Positions 1-11,686 of a stretch of 64,000 nucleotides of DNA are shown here, piece after piece (positions within the stretch are counted from its first letter, which is position 1; each line of letters starts with the position of its first letter). Source of the DNA: Euborellia annulipes. Lineage: Eukaryota > Arthropoda > Insecta > Dermaptera > Anisolabididae. A model generated the notes under the pieces. It worked only from the letters and a program-made list of their open reading frames with translations, was not told where the DNA came from and did not search any database. The position numbers and the translations under genes are program-made. Location: contig JAKCPI010009198.1 of assembly GCA_023213315.1 (NCBI GenBank), positions 47,721 through 111,720 on the forward strand, in the 5' to 3' direction.

Positions 1-780
1 AATTTTTTGAAGCCTTGCATTTGAGGATTTACAGGAATTTTTTAGCCTCGCTATTTAGAAGTTTACAGGAATTTTTTGAACCTCTGCATTTAAGAATTTA
101 CAGGGATTTTTTAACCTCATTATTTAGGGGTTTACAGAAATTTTTTGAAGCCTTGCATTTGAGGATTTACAGAAATTTTTTAGCCTCGCTATTTAGAAGT
201 TTACAGGAATTTTTTGAACCTCTGCATTTAAGAATTTACAGGGATTTTTTAGCCTCATTATTTAGGGGTTTACAGAAATTTTTTGAAGCCTTGCATTTGA
301 GGATTTACAGGAATTTTTTAGCCTCGCTATTTAGGAGTTTACAGGAATTTTTTGAGCCTCCGCATTTAAGAATTTACAGGGATTTTTTAACCTCATTATT
401 TAGGGGTTTACAGAAATTTTTTGAAGCCTTGCATTTGAGGATTTACAGAAATTTTTTAGCCTCGCTATTTAGAAGTTTACAGGAATTTTTTGAACCTCTG
501 CATTTAAGAATTTACAGGGATTTTTTAGCCTCATTATTTAGGGGTTTACAGACATTTTTTGAAGCTTTGCATTTGAGGATTTACAGGAATTTTTTGAGCA
601 TCCGCATTTAAGAATTTACAGGATTTTTTAGCCTCATTATTTAGGGGTTTACAGAAATTTTTTGAAGCTTTCCATTTGAGGATTTACAAGAATTTTTTGA
701 GCCTCCTCTTTTGAAAATTTACAGCAATTTTTGAGGCTCCCATTTGGTGATTTGCAGGAATTTTTTGAGCTTGCCCATTA
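1..780. repeat. Satellite, 34/35-bp monomers in a 138-bp higher-order unit
   Basis: Monomers of 34-35 bp built on tttacaggaatttttt alternate in a four-monomer unit of 138 bp. The gaagcc variant recurs at 9, 147 and 285. The array runs in from before the window and decays after about 600. Because 138 is a multiple of three, one frame (15-611) stays open and reads as a 46-residue repeat rich in Leu, Phe and Arg. There is no upstream promoter, splice context or conserved domain, so I treat it as satellite and not as a gene. Confidence 0.85.
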
Positions 781-1289
781 GGAGAAGAAGCCGAGTAATT
801 TTTCCGACGTCCGTAAAATTCCTGACAAGGACAGACAGACAGACACACCCAAATATATTATCTGATTAATTGAAGCTTAAATGAAAAGTGACTATTTTAA
901 TATAGTATCGGATAAATGTATAAGAAAGCAATGCGTTAGTTTTTTTTTTTTTGATATTTATATAAATAAAAATAAATAAATGTTAGTATTGATTACATTC
1001 ATGAATCGATGTCGTAATTAATACACAGAGTTAATTGGGAATTTAAATGAGGGGGTGGTGGCGGGGAAGGGGGGATCTTTAAGTGTTATTCCCCCTCGAA
1101 AGTACATTCAAGTTGGATTAAAATCTTAACAAGCGAAAGAGAGAGAGAGACACAGGAAATTAATCTATAAAGTAAGTTTATCGTATTTCACATTAAATAT
1201 TAATTTCTAACGTTTAATTGGTAGAGAACGAAGAAATACGGAGGGGGAGGGGGTTTTTAGGATAATTTGGGGTATTTAAAAAATAAATA
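781..1289. other. No gene seen; AT-rich with simple repeats
   Basis: Contains a (gaca)n run near 830-848, a G-rich stretch 1050-1077 and a (ga)n run near 1137-1152. No open frame, RNA gene or recognisable transposon was found. Confidence 0.6.
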
Positions 1290-2195
1290 ATTAACAAACA
1301 GCCCGTTAAATAAATCCTTAAAGAAATAAGATTTCAATCTATTGTTACTATTTTTTAGTTTATCGTAAATAACTCCAGAACTATAACTCATATGAAAATA
1401 AACTTTATTATATAAATTATAGATGATTAAATTCTCTATCAAATGAGCATTGATTTGTTAAAATATACTTGAGAGAAATGATTGTAATCAAGAGTTAAAT
1501 GTTGAAAATGAAGAAAAAGTCAAGAAAACTTTTTTAGTTTTTAATAAATAACACCGTAACTATATCTCCTATCAAATTTGTCTTTATTAGCTAAATTGAA
1601 GTATATTAAATTCCCTACAAAAGAGGTACATACTTGTTGAAATATACTTGAGAGAAATGATTGTAATCAAAAGTTAAATGTTGAAATTGAAGAAAAAGTC
1701 ATGGAAACTTTTTTAGTTTTTAATAAATAACACCGTAACTATATCACCTATCAAATTTGTCTTTATAAGCTAAATTGAAGTATATTAAATTCCCTACAAA
1801 AGAGGTACATACTTGTTGAAATATACTTGAGAGAAATTATTTTAATCAAGAGTTAAATATTGTAAATGAAGAAAAAGTTAGAGATTTTTTTAGTTTTTAG
1901 TAAATGTCACCCTAACTATATCTCCTATCTATTTTATGTTTATTAGCGAGATTAAAGTGTATAAAATTCTGTACAAACCAAGTATATACTTGTTGAAATA
2001 CATTTGAGAGAAATGAATATAATCAAGAGTTAAATTTTGTATTTGAAGAAAAAGTCAAAGAAATATTTTTGGATTTTTTTTTGTAAAAAACAATCTTCTA
2101 TCAAATTTGACTTTAAAATGTAAACTTGTATTGATATTAAACAGAGAGGAATTTCAATTGAAAGAGGTTTCAAAAAGCTGACTGTATAGCTGGTT
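1290..2195. repeat. Tandem repeat, about 178-bp unit, 4-5 copies
   Basis: The string aaatatacttgagagaaat and its variants recur at about 1461, 1639, 1816 and 1996, giving a period of 177-180 bp. Copies diverge towards both ends. AT-rich and non-coding. Confidence 0.8.
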
Positions 2196-2887
2196 TAATT
2201 TGATTAAAAAAATTATATTTATTTTATTAAAGGTCTTTTCGTTATCGGTATTTCAATTATTTTATGGCCAATTTAATTAAAATAAATTTTTATCTCCTTT
2301 ACCTCTCCACCATGCAACATTCCTCAATCCCATGACACTCCACCATGCATCGTAGCCAGAAGCTCTTTATATATTATCTTATTCACGATCGTAATAATAT
2401 TTTGGCGAGTTTTATCGCATATTTTATTATTTTTTTTTGTACAAATATGAAATAGAATGGTATGGTAGCTTGTAGGTTTGGTTGTATTGATTGCTGCGGA
2501 GGCCGCCCCTGCGGTGCAGCACCCCCCTTCCTCCTCTACCTTCCACTGCCCTCCACTCTTACCTTCCTGCTCTTTTTCTTGCACTCTCTTTCATTATTTA
2601 CACTTGTCTCAAAATTCATTCAAATGGAAGAAAAAAAAATTTACAAGAAACGCACTCATTCGTTCTTTTTTTTAACAAATCGATAGTGTAGGAAATTTTA
2701 AACCTAATGCCTATTTATTTATTTATTTAATTTATTATTCACTCTCTCGCATGTGTTTTATTATTTATCAGTGACTGTATGATAAATAGGCAGAGCTTTT
2801 TTTCTCTCTCGAAGAACTATACTAAGTCATAATTTGTCTATAGAATTTTCCATTGTCTGTCCACTACTACTTCATGGTCCCCATGAC
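2196..2887. other. No gene seen; AT-rich, with minisatellite fragment
   Basis: Around 2304-2345 there is a fragment of the ccatgacactccaccatgca minisatellite that reappears at 3554-3655. The small ORFs near 2460-2690 on both strands overlap in several frames and show no domain. The last eight bases (2880-2887, CCCATGAC) are the left target-site duplication of the hAT element that follows. Confidence 0.55.
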
Positions 2888-3553
2888 TAGGGCTCGAATT
2901 TCGCCCTATTTGCCTTTTTTTAATTTATGGCTTAAATTTTAGGCCAATATGATATGTATACGTTTCATGAAATTCTGAATAAAATAAGAGGTATTTGTTA
3001 GTGCCTATAATGCCTATTTTGGCCGTTTCTGGGTTTTAGTGCCTATTTCATCTATAAATGCCTTTTTTAGTGCCTATTTTAAGTTCAAATAGCCAATTTC
3101 AATTTTTTACGAGCTATACATAGCCTAAATTTAAAATTTTTTTGAACTATCAAGAAAATATTTCAAGGGGGGTAAAGGGGGTAATTACCCCTCCCCCCGA
3201 GATTTAAAAAAATACTTTTTTTTGAAAAAAAAAAAAAATTATTTTTAATGTAAAATTTTAAAAATTAGTACTTAAAAATTTGATTTGTATTTATATGCTG
3301 GCAAACAGAATGCTCCTTTAAATTACCGAAATTAAGAAAAAATTGTGTTGTGCGACGAGTCACACCAGGTTACCAAAAAAAAGACATCAATTTTTTAAAT
3401 TTTTTATATTATTTCTTAAATAATTCTTTTAATTGCCTTTTTAAGCGCCTATTTTTACAATAAATGCCTTTTTAAGTGCCTAATTTAATAATTTTTAGTG
3501 CTTAGTTGCCTGCCTATTTTAAAGATTTTTAGTGCCTATAAATCCGAGCCCTA
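2888..3553. mobile_element. Non-autonomous hAT-type element with 8-bp TSD
   Basis: Starts TAGGGCTCGAATTT and ends AAATCCGAGCCCTA, which are inverted termini. It is flanked on both sides by the perfect 8-bp duplication CCCATGAC (2880-2887 and 3554-3561). An 8-bp duplication and a YAGGG terminus are hallmarks of hAT transposition. The inside is rich in the word tagtgcctattt in many copies and has no transposase frame. At 3158-3376 it holds the same G-run/hairpin module found in the arms of the fold-back at 60502-64000. Confidence 0.85.
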
Positions 3554-3660
3554 CCCATGACACTACCATGCACAATTGCACAATTCCGGAACACTCCACC
3601 ATGCAGCACAATTCCACAATCCCGGAACCCTCCACCATGCAACACATCCAGGAGTGACTC
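3554..3660. repeat. Minisatellite around ccatgacactccaccatgca
   Basis: About three imperfect copies of a unit containing ctccaccatgca and aattccacaatcccgga. A related fragment lies at 2304-2345, so the hAT element appears to have inserted into or beside a minisatellite. Confidence 0.6.
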
Positions 3661-4080
3661 CAGAGAATCATATTGCGGGTTATTTGTCTAAAAGAGCAGT
3701 ATATTCTGGTACCATTTTTCGGGAGCCAATCAAGTGGAATGATTTCAACTCAATATTTAAGAAAATCATGATCGTAGAATGGACTGACGAGTGGATAAGG
3801 GAATGCCTTTAAGGATCCTTTAAGGAACCAGGGGGGTTCACAACTGTACATAATCTAGAAAGACCAATAATAACATTATCAACTAGATTAAGAATAAATC
3901 ACACCACAGAACCTATACATGACATTCTAACGTAAGTCCGTCACTTATAAGCAGCTGCCATCAGTACAATAGATAGAACCTCCTGAACAAAATACTCCCC
4001 ATTTTAGTGACCCGCTTAACCTTTCAAATCCTCAAACTAAAACCCTTTCAGCCCTGTTTGACTTTGTCAGAACAAACCAA
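3655..4080 (+). pseudogene. LINE remnant: RNase H end and C-terminal region
   Basis: Translation around 3660-3812 gives NHIAGYLSKRAVYSG, resembling the last RNase H motif (GNE-AD-LAK-A) of I/R1-type non-LTR retrotransposons. It is followed by FREPIKWNDFNSIFKK, and after a frame break (about 3860-3930) by TLSTRLRINHTTEPIH. That last segment parallels the R-R-NH segment in the LINE end at 15545-16330. Stops and shifts mark it as dead. Confidence 0.6.
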
Positions 4081-4174
4081 ATATAATCTAATTTGTATTA
4101 TATTGTTTTATTAATTATTAGCGAAATTTTTAATTATAGATCAAATTTTTGTATTAATTATCTAATCTAATACA

Positions 4175-4680
4175 TTAATATTAAACGAACTATGTAGGTA
4201 TATTTGTTTGTTTGTAAGCACATGAGTTCTCAAAAATGGCTCTAACGATTTTTTTCAAATTTTAAATATTCACTATTTCCAGCATTAATATGAAATTGTA
4301 CTATGGGTATCTTTGGGAAAATTCGGGTACTAATCCGAATACTGAGGTACTTTTTTAGTTTTTTTTTTTTTTTTTCATTTTTCTCGAATTTTCTTTAGCG
4401 ATTTCTTTCAAATTTTAAGAATTTTTTATTTGTAGTTTAGAAAACTTTAACTACAATTGATCTCGTCTTTGGGAAAACAGGCGTACTAGTACTTATGTAC
4501 TTTTTTAGTTTTTCCAATTTTCTCAAAAATTCACTCTGATTTATTTCAAATTTTAAATAACAATATGAAATTAAGTAGGTTTTGTCTTTGGGATACTTCG
4601 AGGACTAGTACTTTACTGATATACTTTTTTAGTTTTTCTCAATTTTATTAAAAGAAAAAAACCACCGAGCTCTAGCTCGG
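4175..4680 (+). repeat. Tandem ~130-bp repeat ending in actgatgtacttttttag
   Basis: Three degenerate copies of a block reading atctttgggaaaa - gtactagtactttactga - gtacttttttagttttt - ttctcaaaaattc - tttcaaatttta. It begins after attaaacgaactatgtaggt. The same repeat occurs at 34150-34430 and, reversed, at 40180-40650. It is probably an internal part of a widespread non-autonomous element. Confidence 0.65.
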
Positions 4681-5940
4681 TCATTCAGGAACTTTATTAA
4701 AAATGTAAATACTGTACAACGTTTTGACTGCTTATTCTGCAGCACTACTGTGCAATTGCTCCGACTTAAGTGAACCAACTCTCATGTCCGTTACGTGCCT
4801 TTTTATATTCAACGTCAGAATCCTATGAAGTTAGATTTGAAGATGTTTTATTAATGTTTTTGTTATATATATATTTTTCATATTATGTATTTTTACTATA
4901 ATGTTTTTTATTAATGTTATTGCTATTGTTTTTTTTTTATATTACATTTTTTTGTTTTTATTTTGTATTTATATTGTTATGGCGGGAAAGTCAAAACAAA
5001 AAAAAAATTCTATGTCGACACAAAAAATCTGGTGTGACCAGCACAGAATGCAACTAAAGAATGTAAGAAAAAATTATGTATTATTGTAAATATACACACT
5101 ATATATGTTTATTAATCATGTGAGAATTATAAATTAAAATTCTGATGTGAAAGGACACAAATTGATAAAAAAAAAAAATATTAGATCTTACCAGTGTGGA
5201 GGGCGATAAAAGATTTTTATATTCTACATGACGCAGAGTTCACCCAAAGAAATCCCCTTTTTTTTTCCTCGATAGCAATCAGTGTAATGTTAAAGAGAAA
5301 GAGAGAGTGAAAATGAAATGGGTCAACATTGATTGCAAACAGAGAGAGAGAGATTCTGTTTAAATATGCTTCTATGAATATGAAAAAAAAAAGAGAGAAA
5401 GAGAGAGAGATGCATGTTAATTAATGAGAATTTCTCATGCTTAAATAGAGAGAGAGAATTTTTAATCGATTTTGAATTTTTTAAATATAAAACTTCATAA
5501 TAATAAGTAAAGGTGAGTTTTGGTTACGAGATTCTTATCAAATATTAACAAAAAAAAAAAAAAATCGTTTGGTTGTTTTTAGTCAGCAAGTGCAGTGAGA
5601 TATTCATTAAATAATTAGAAAGTTAGCTTAAATTAAATTAAATTCTATTTAATTTAATTCAAGTTAAATAAATATTAATGAACTAGCTAGCTACATTACC
5701 CGGCTTTCATCTATCTTTTTAAAAAATAAATAAATATTTAATTAACGTGTAATTAATATAAAGAGAAAATTTTTTAATCACTTACAAGGTATAAATAAGA
5801 ATTTAAAAAAATCTGGTGTGTGTGTTGACACATCACACAACTTTGTCTTACCTTCGGTAGTTGTGTTATGTGTTTATCTCACAAGTTTTTTTTTTTTTTT
5901 TTTGGTTTGTTATTTTCTGGCAGTAGATTAGAATTTAAGA
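4681..5940. other. No gene seen; AT-rich with GA microsatellites and HP1 scraps
   Basis: Fragments of the HP1 hairpin repeat lie at about 5010-5085 (gtcgacacaaaaaatctgg) and 5808-5880 (aaaatctggtgtg, then caactttgtcttaccttcgg). GA-rich tracts occur at 5300-5460. No supported coding frame. Confidence 0.5.
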
Positions 5941-5944
5941 TGTA

Positions 5945-6432
5945 CCAGGTCACTCAATAAGTCCCTAGGATGACATATAGATGGCGTTACTAGAATTTTT
6001 TCCATATGATTTTTCTTTAAACGATACGTGTATAAATTTGACAGCAATCTAACTATTGATTCGTGAGCTATAGAATGTTATGTGAAGCAACTTTTGTTAT
6101 TGAAAAAAAAAATGGAAAAAAGTGAATTTTGAGTTTTAATAAAACTTTGCTTTTTGATGAAAAAAAATACAGTGGAAACCAAACAATGGCTTGATAAACA
6201 TTGTTTGGTTTCCAGCAATGCTTTATTAAAACTCGAAATTCACTTTTTTCCATTTTTTTTCCAATAACAAAAGTTGCTTCACATAAATTTCTATAACTCA
6301 CGAAACAATAGTTAGATTGCTGTCAAATTTATACACGTATTGTTTGAAGGTTAGTACTAAATAAAAATCATATAGAAAAAATTCTATTAACGCCATCTAT
6401 ATGTCATCCTAGGGACTTATTGAATGACCTTG
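5945..6432. mobile_element. Mariner 5'-end palindrome (head-to-head deletion derivative)
   Basis: TA duplications at 5943-5944 and 6433-6434 flank a near-perfect palindrome. Both termini read inward as C-A/C-AGGTCA-TCAATAAGTCC. Each arm carries the start of a mariner transposase: + strand from about 6111 MEKSEF then stop, VLIK-CFLM and TVETKQWLDKH; - strand MEKSEFRVLIKHC. Two 5' halves are joined head to head around 6195, so no catalytic domain remains. Compare the 3'-3' version at 59785-60374. Confidence 0.8.
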
Positions 6433-6434
6433 TA

Positions 6435-6735
6435 CAATTTATAAACATAATACAAGAGTAAAGTGTTTCAAATAATTTTTTCAATAAATGAGAATATATA
6501 TTTTAAAGAGCGTCTAAAAAATAATTGATTTATCAATTTTAATCAAAATCCATTGAACAAATTTTGAGGAAATCGAAAAAAAACTGAAAAAGTACATCAG
6601 TAAAGTACTAGTAATTTTTAGCAGATTTTGTTTAAATTTTTCCTGTTACATATTACAGAGGCAGGTAACCTTAATATAAAATTTCAACTTACTAGCTCTT
6701 TCCGTTTACAATAGAAATGCAAAGGGTATGAAAAG
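6435..6735 (-). repeat. HP1 repeat fragment
   Basis: Shares the words gagaatatatattttaaagagc, aaactgaaaaagtacatcag and aaatttcaactt with the minus-oriented HP1 copies at 11687 and 39173. Both terminal hairpins are missing. Confidence 0.6.
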
Positions 6736-9390
6736 GTTGACTAGACTACGTTAGCAACATTAAATAAAAATCGGTGTATAAATAAATAAAATTTCGTTTA
6801 TATTTAAGAGAATCCATTATGGCGGAGGCTAACGGCCAGAAAAATAAAGAAAAAAAAAAAAAAAAAGAGAATCCATTTCTTTTCTATTAATCCTATCAAT
6901 TTTTTTTTTTAGTTTAAATGAGTTAGTTATTCTAAAAAAAAGTCTAAATTCTGTGCATTTATATATATAAGCTTATAAAAAAAAACCCATTAAAATCCGT
7001 CAAGTAGTTTCGAAGTTATCGATTAAATTTAAAAATTTATTAAAAATTAAACAATTATTATTTTATAATTATTTATATAAATATATAATATATTAAATTT
7101 CAAATTTATTTTATTTTTTTCTAATAAAGTAGATTAAATATTTTATTTTTCACTTTCCTTTTAGTAAATTTATTAAATTTATTTAGAATTCTGACCTACA
7201 TTGGAAAAACAAAAACGTTGTTTTGTTTTAAACATAAAATATTTACAATGTGACACGCATGTTAATTTTATACTTGTGCCAGCACTCTTAGTGTTAATAT
7301 TATTATTATTATTATTGCAGTATACCAAAGGGAATTTAAAATTTTAGTTGATTACATACGACTCTTAATTAATGTTAAATCTACAATGAGGCCTACAAAC
7401 TACTACAAACTTAAATATTCAAAATTATTGTTTGCAACATGTTTAGTTGAAAAGACCAATGTTTTTTTTTTAATCCAATTAAATTAATGATATATAAAAG
7501 AAAAAATTAATTATTTTAGGTTTTTAGATACGCAAAAAAATTTCCTAAAAATTGAAAAAAGTCCCATGAAAATCGGTCAAGTAGTTTCGAAGTTATAAAG
7601 AATTAAAATTATTAAATCTCATAATTATTATTTTATAAATAATTATATAATTATTTTTATTTATTTTATTTATTTTTTTAAATTATCATTATTTATTTTA
7701 AATATTTGATATTTTCATTAATCTTACAACAATTAATTTTTTTTCTTAATTATTTCTTGTTAAAAATGGAATAATTACTCATTTTTCTCTATCAAATTAA
7801 TACCCAGTATAATTAAATATTATAAAATTAATTGGGTATCAATTGTTTCGTAAAAATATCAAAAATAAAATTTAATATAAATATGATTAATTATAAAATA
7901 ATAATTGTGAGATTTTATTATTTCAAATTTTAATTCATTTTAAACTCCAAAACTACTTAACCGATTTTTATGGGGTTTATTTTTTTTTTAATGTTTAAAT
8001 TTTCTTATGGTTAATTTTGATATTCAGAAACAAATTTTAGAACGTAATATAATAATATTAAAGTGAGTTTAATTAAAAATACTATATTTAAAAACAATTT
8101 TAAGTAAATATAATGGTCTTAAAAAATACTTTATATTAAAAATATATATATATACAGGTATATAAAATTATATCTCTTCTATAGATAGCGAAAAAACCTT
8201 TTTTATTTTTTATTGCAATATTTTTTTTTTCAACTAACGATAGGAAAAATCGTTAAGTGGAAAATTATTTTAACTTGCATATCACAAAATATTTATAATT
8301 TAAAATTATATAGCTAACCTTATTTTTAAAAACTTTTTTTTTTCATTTATGTTGGAACTAGGCCATTTACAAAACAAAAATTTCAAAACAATTGAAACAC
8401 AATTTTTATTTTTAATCATTTAAAACATCATAGAAAAAAAAAACGGGATTAAATTAAATTTATTTTATTAGCCTTTAATTATAATGGGGCGAAAAGATGA
8501 TTAGAGAGGGTAGTTAATAGAAATGATTAAATTTTATTTTCTTTTATGATCTGATTATGATCTCTCTCTCTATGGGGTTGGGAGAAGTTTCTATTTCCGT
8601 GTGTTCCAATTTCTTGGCTTTATTTTATTAATCTGTTGCATTGCGGCAGACAATCAATCGATTTGTGTGTGAAGGGAGAATTGAGCGGAACGGGTAGTGG
8701 AGGTGCTGGGAAATAAGGGGTGGAGGTGCTGGGATTAATCAATCGAGATTGATGAATTTGATTGACGACATGCTAAAGAATAATTAAACCTCATCTTTCT
8801 CTTTGTGTCTTCTTTAATGCATCAATAATAATACAATTAATTTATGTTATCAGTTAACTGAATAAGTTGAGAGAAGAATCAATCTATCCGTCCCGATTGG
8901 CTATTCCCAGCTCCTTCACTTCTTGTTTCTGGGAGTCCCAGCACCTCCACTACTGTTCTATTCTCCCTTCTCACAAAATAAGTTGAAAAAAGAGTAATTG
9001 CCTTAATTGGTGCGTTTTAAAACTTTTCCTAATCTTAAAAAATCTGGTGTTAGTTATTCACGACTTAAAAAAAAATGTGATAATCTCAGCAACTATTCAA
9101 CTTTTCTAATTGGACTCGAATTTCGAAAAAGAAACTAACGTACCACTTTCGGTTGATGAATTTATTCCAAAAGTTGAAACAGATCTGTATCATATATTTA
9201 TTGATCAAACTCGTTACTTCTGTGGCCTCTAATGCTAGGGATCAGTAGATCGGTTTCCGTTATAAACGACAAGAAATTATTTCAAATTAATTGGCTGCTC
9301 ACCCTCACTGGGCCTAAGTAAATGGCCTCCTATGCCGAAAAATACATAATTTAAAAATTAAAATAATATTTAAATTTTAAATGGCTTTTT
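6736..9390. other. No gene seen; very AT-rich, two inverted repeats
   Basis: About 7520-7640 is inverted at 7885-8010. Both arms contain the word aaatcggtcaagtagtttcgaag or its divergent complement, a motif scattered elsewhere (6985, 43145, 54925, 59218). About 8680-8723 (gtggaggtgctggga) is inverted at 8935-8975. No coding frame, tRNA or other RNA gene was found. Confidence 0.5.
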
Positions 9391-10095
9391 TACTTTCTCT
9401 TACCTATGTATATATATGTAATATATATATATATAGATAGAGAGAAAGTATTGGATTCATGTCAAAAATTCGATGTCGAGATTTTGACTGATATACACGT
9501 TTTGAGGTCCCCTGAGTCCAAAAAAGTGGTTTTCGCGACATGGTCTGTCTGTCTGTGTGTGTGTGTGTGTGTCTGTGTGTGTTTTATTTTAAGCAAGAAG
9601 GAATTGAGCTAGGAGGTTGAAATTTTATATTTAAGTTAGACACCTCCCGGGACCGGAAAAATAAGCTTTTAATCAAAATCGACCAAAGAGTACTATTACT
9701 TTACTGATGTACTTTTTCAGTTTTTTTCTTTTCTTCTTTTTTTTTTTTTTCTCAAAATTGGCTTCAACGATTTTTTTTTAAATTCAAAAATCAATTATTT
9801 TTTAGATGCTCTTTAAAATGTATATTCTCATTTTGCAATTGAAATCTTCTGAAGACCACTTTACTCTTGTATTTCATAGGGAAGATAGGAGAAATGGTTG
9901 CCATGGTAACAAAATATAAATATTTTCCCATACTTATAAATTTTACATCTGAATTCAAATGTTCCGTACTGTCGGGAACTAAATATATGTCGACACAAAA
10001 AATCTGGTGAGACAAGCACAGAACAGAACTTTCAATTACCGAAGGTAAGAGATAGTTGTGTGCTGTGCGCTAGTCACACCAGATTTTTTTTTATC
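9391..10095 (+). repeat. HP1 terminal-hairpin repeat, full copy
   Basis: About 700 bp with a hairpin at each end. Left: actttctcttacc - (ta)n - agagagaaagta. Right: tctggtgagacaagcacag pairing with ctgtgcgctagtcacacca. Inside are a GT microsatellite, the block actttactgatgtactttttcag, and GTTGCCATGGTAAC at 9897-9910. No transposase and no clear target duplication, so the class is unknown. An inverted copy lies on the far side of gene A (11687-12318). Confidence 0.75.
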
Positions 10096-10185
10096 AAATT
10101 AAAAAAAATGACTAATGATCAATATAAACTAAAGTCCGTTTGTTTTTATTTTTCAATCTACCCTATAATTAGCATTTAACTATAC

Positions 10186-10287
10186 TGATAAGAAGCCTTA
10201 TATATATACCATATTTCAACAAGTATTAATCTAGTCTTATTCTGTTCTCTTTGAAAGTAGAGATCTTGGTGACGAACCAAAGAAAAT
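10186..10287 (+). promoter_or_regulatory. Gene A promoter and 5' UTR
   Basis: A GATA-type site TGATAAGA (10186-10193) lies next to a TATA box TTATATATATA (10198-10208). The motif AAGTATTAATCTAGT is centred about 30 bp downstream (CTAGT 10231-10235), the right distance for a transcription start. The blocks TTGAAAG and AGATCTTGGTGACGAA follow. All six family genes share this order. Confidence 0.7.
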
Positions 10288-10922
10288 ATGGCAACCAAAG
10301 CGGGTCTTCTTCTTTTCGTTACTCTTTTCTTCATAGGTAAGTGAAATTTGGAGCATTGAAATATTTGACAAAAATGAAACTGAGCTTGGTCCAGATTCTA
10401 TTTCAAAATAACATTTGATTTGTTTTAGGGACTAATATTATTATAAAAAATGGAGCTGCTAAACCTGCAGAAGAACCTGAACCATCAGATGGCGGTGAAG
10501 AGGAACCAGAACCTTCACAAGAACCTGAACCTTCAGATGGCGGAGAGGAAGAACCAGAACCTTCACAAGAACCAGAACCATCAGATGGCGGAGAAGAGGA
10601 ACCAGAACCTGAACCATCAGATGGCGGAGAAGAGGAACCAGAACCTGAACCATCAGATGGCGGAGAAGAGGAACCAGAACCTGAACCTTCAGATGGCGGT
10701 GAAGAAGGAGATGGATCTTCAAAAACAGAGGAGGCCGATGGTTCAGGTGGGGAAGAAGAAAATGCTAGCGAAGATCCTGAGAGTGGAGGAGATGAAGAAG
10801 ACGACTCAACTGATGGTGAACAAGGAGACGGTTCTTCAAGCGATTCTACTGCAACCGAAGAGAATAAATCTAGTATTTTTAAATCCTTTTCCGATGGAAT
10901 TAAAAAAAATCTTCTCTATTAA
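10288..10922 (+). CDS. Gene A: secreted acidic repeat protein, 2 exons
   Basis: Exons 10288-10336 and 10429-10922 (intron 92 bp, GTAAGT...TTTTAG). As read it is 180 residues. Exon 1 encodes MATKAGLLLFVTLFFI plus one base. Exon 2 continues GTNIIIKNGAAKPAEE, then 12-residue repeats of the type EPEPEPSDGGEE, then a Ser/Asp/Glu-rich part and SSIFKSFSDGIKK. The conserved first ~27 residues look like a signal peptide with an Ala-Ala cleavage region, so the product should be secreted; its role is unknown. After GIKK an A8 run (10902-10909) shifts the frame to a quick stop. With seven A the frame would match the paralogues and run to 10968. This may be a real truncation or a sequencing error. The alternative frame at 10450-10968 and the antisense frame are shadows. 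Confidence 0.75.
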
Positions 10923-11033
10923 TAATGGCAAAGGGGATGACAAAGGAAAAGGGGCTGATGGTGCATAACACCACTAACTTAATATAGATAAAATCCATGA
11001 GTAAGTTCCAATAAATTATGATATCTATATTAT

Positions 11034-11276
11034 AGTGGAGAATTGGAGATATCAGCAAAATAGGGATTGTCCAGGTTAATAAAACTCCCAGGATAAGACG
11101 TTTCGGCCTGAATTTATTTGGCCATCATCAGTTATCGGGAATTATACAGATAAGATGGCCAAATAAATTCAGGCCGAAACGTCTTATCCTGGGAGTTTTA
11201 TTAACCTGGACAATCCCATGATATCTCCAATTCTCCACTATAATCACATCACAGCTACAACCAACCTCAAAAGTAA
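11034..11276. mobile_element. 243-bp palindromic hammerhead element in gene A 3' UTR
   Basis: Flanked by a perfect 14-bp duplication gatatctatattat (11020-11033, 11277-11290). The paralogous 3' UTR of gene B reads straight through this sequence near 14982, which proves insertion. The outer arms agtggagaattggagatat and atatctccaattctccact are inverted. The inner arms contain hammerhead motifs. Size and duplication length match the element at 19413-19656. It resembles non-autonomous Penelope-type or retrozyme elements. No protein is encoded. Confidence 0.8.
11087..11139 (-). ncRNA. Hammerhead ribozyme motif (type I, minimal)
   Basis: Read on the - strand: stem I CCCGATAA, core CTGATGA, one extra T, stem II GGCC with an 11-nt loop and GGCC, core GAAAC, then GTC and stem I partner TTATCCTGGG. 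Stem I pairs GATAA:TTATC and CCC:GGG across an internal loop. Stem III would be only AC:GT without a loop, as in minimal hammerheads that work best as dimers. It is antisense to gene A mRNA. Confidence 0.7.
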
Positions 11277-11354
11277 GATATCTATATTATTCTTTAAATT
11301 ATAATCTATAATGTAAATTGAAATTTATTGTAACTATTGATATCCTATTATTGT

Positions 11355-11408
11355 AATAAATAAAAATGTTGTTTCTTCAAATTTCTCTTCTTTTTTTTTC
11401 TTTATAAT
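11355..11408 (+). terminator. Gene A poly(A) signal and conserved downstream motif
   Basis: AATAAA at 11355-11360 followed by gtttcttcaaatttctcttc and a T-run. The same arrangement ends all six genes. Confidence 0.75.
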
Positions 11409-11686
11409 TTATTATAAATTCTATATAAGATACCAGTACTTTAATCGATTTAAAATTATCTAAAAAATTAATGGAATTAAAAAAAGTCGTTCCCGATGAG
11501 CTAGAGGTGTGAAATTTGATATTTAAGGGTCATTTTTGATGACGCAAATAGTGAGTCGGGTTTTAGCAAAATTGACCAAACTAATGTGGTACTTTATTTC
11601 ACGCATTCTGCCTTCTTTTTTTTAATACTCTATAATAAAAAAGACTAAAAAGTTAAAAATAACAATATAATAAAAAAAAAATAAAA

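Noticed and set aside
15..611. 198-residue repeat ORF
   Set aside because: Satellite DNA with period 138; no gene signals.
7520..8010. AT-rich inverted repeat as a possible origin or precursor-RNA hairpin
   Set aside because: Low-complexity AT sequence with imperfect arms; nothing distinguishes it from transposon debris.
10450..10968. ATG-started ORF rich in Asn/Gln/Lys over gene A (and 13976-14980 over B)
   Set aside because: It starts inside exon 2 at an ATG created by AAAAATGGAG, in the +1 frame. The spliced frame with the signal peptide explains the conserved family features better.
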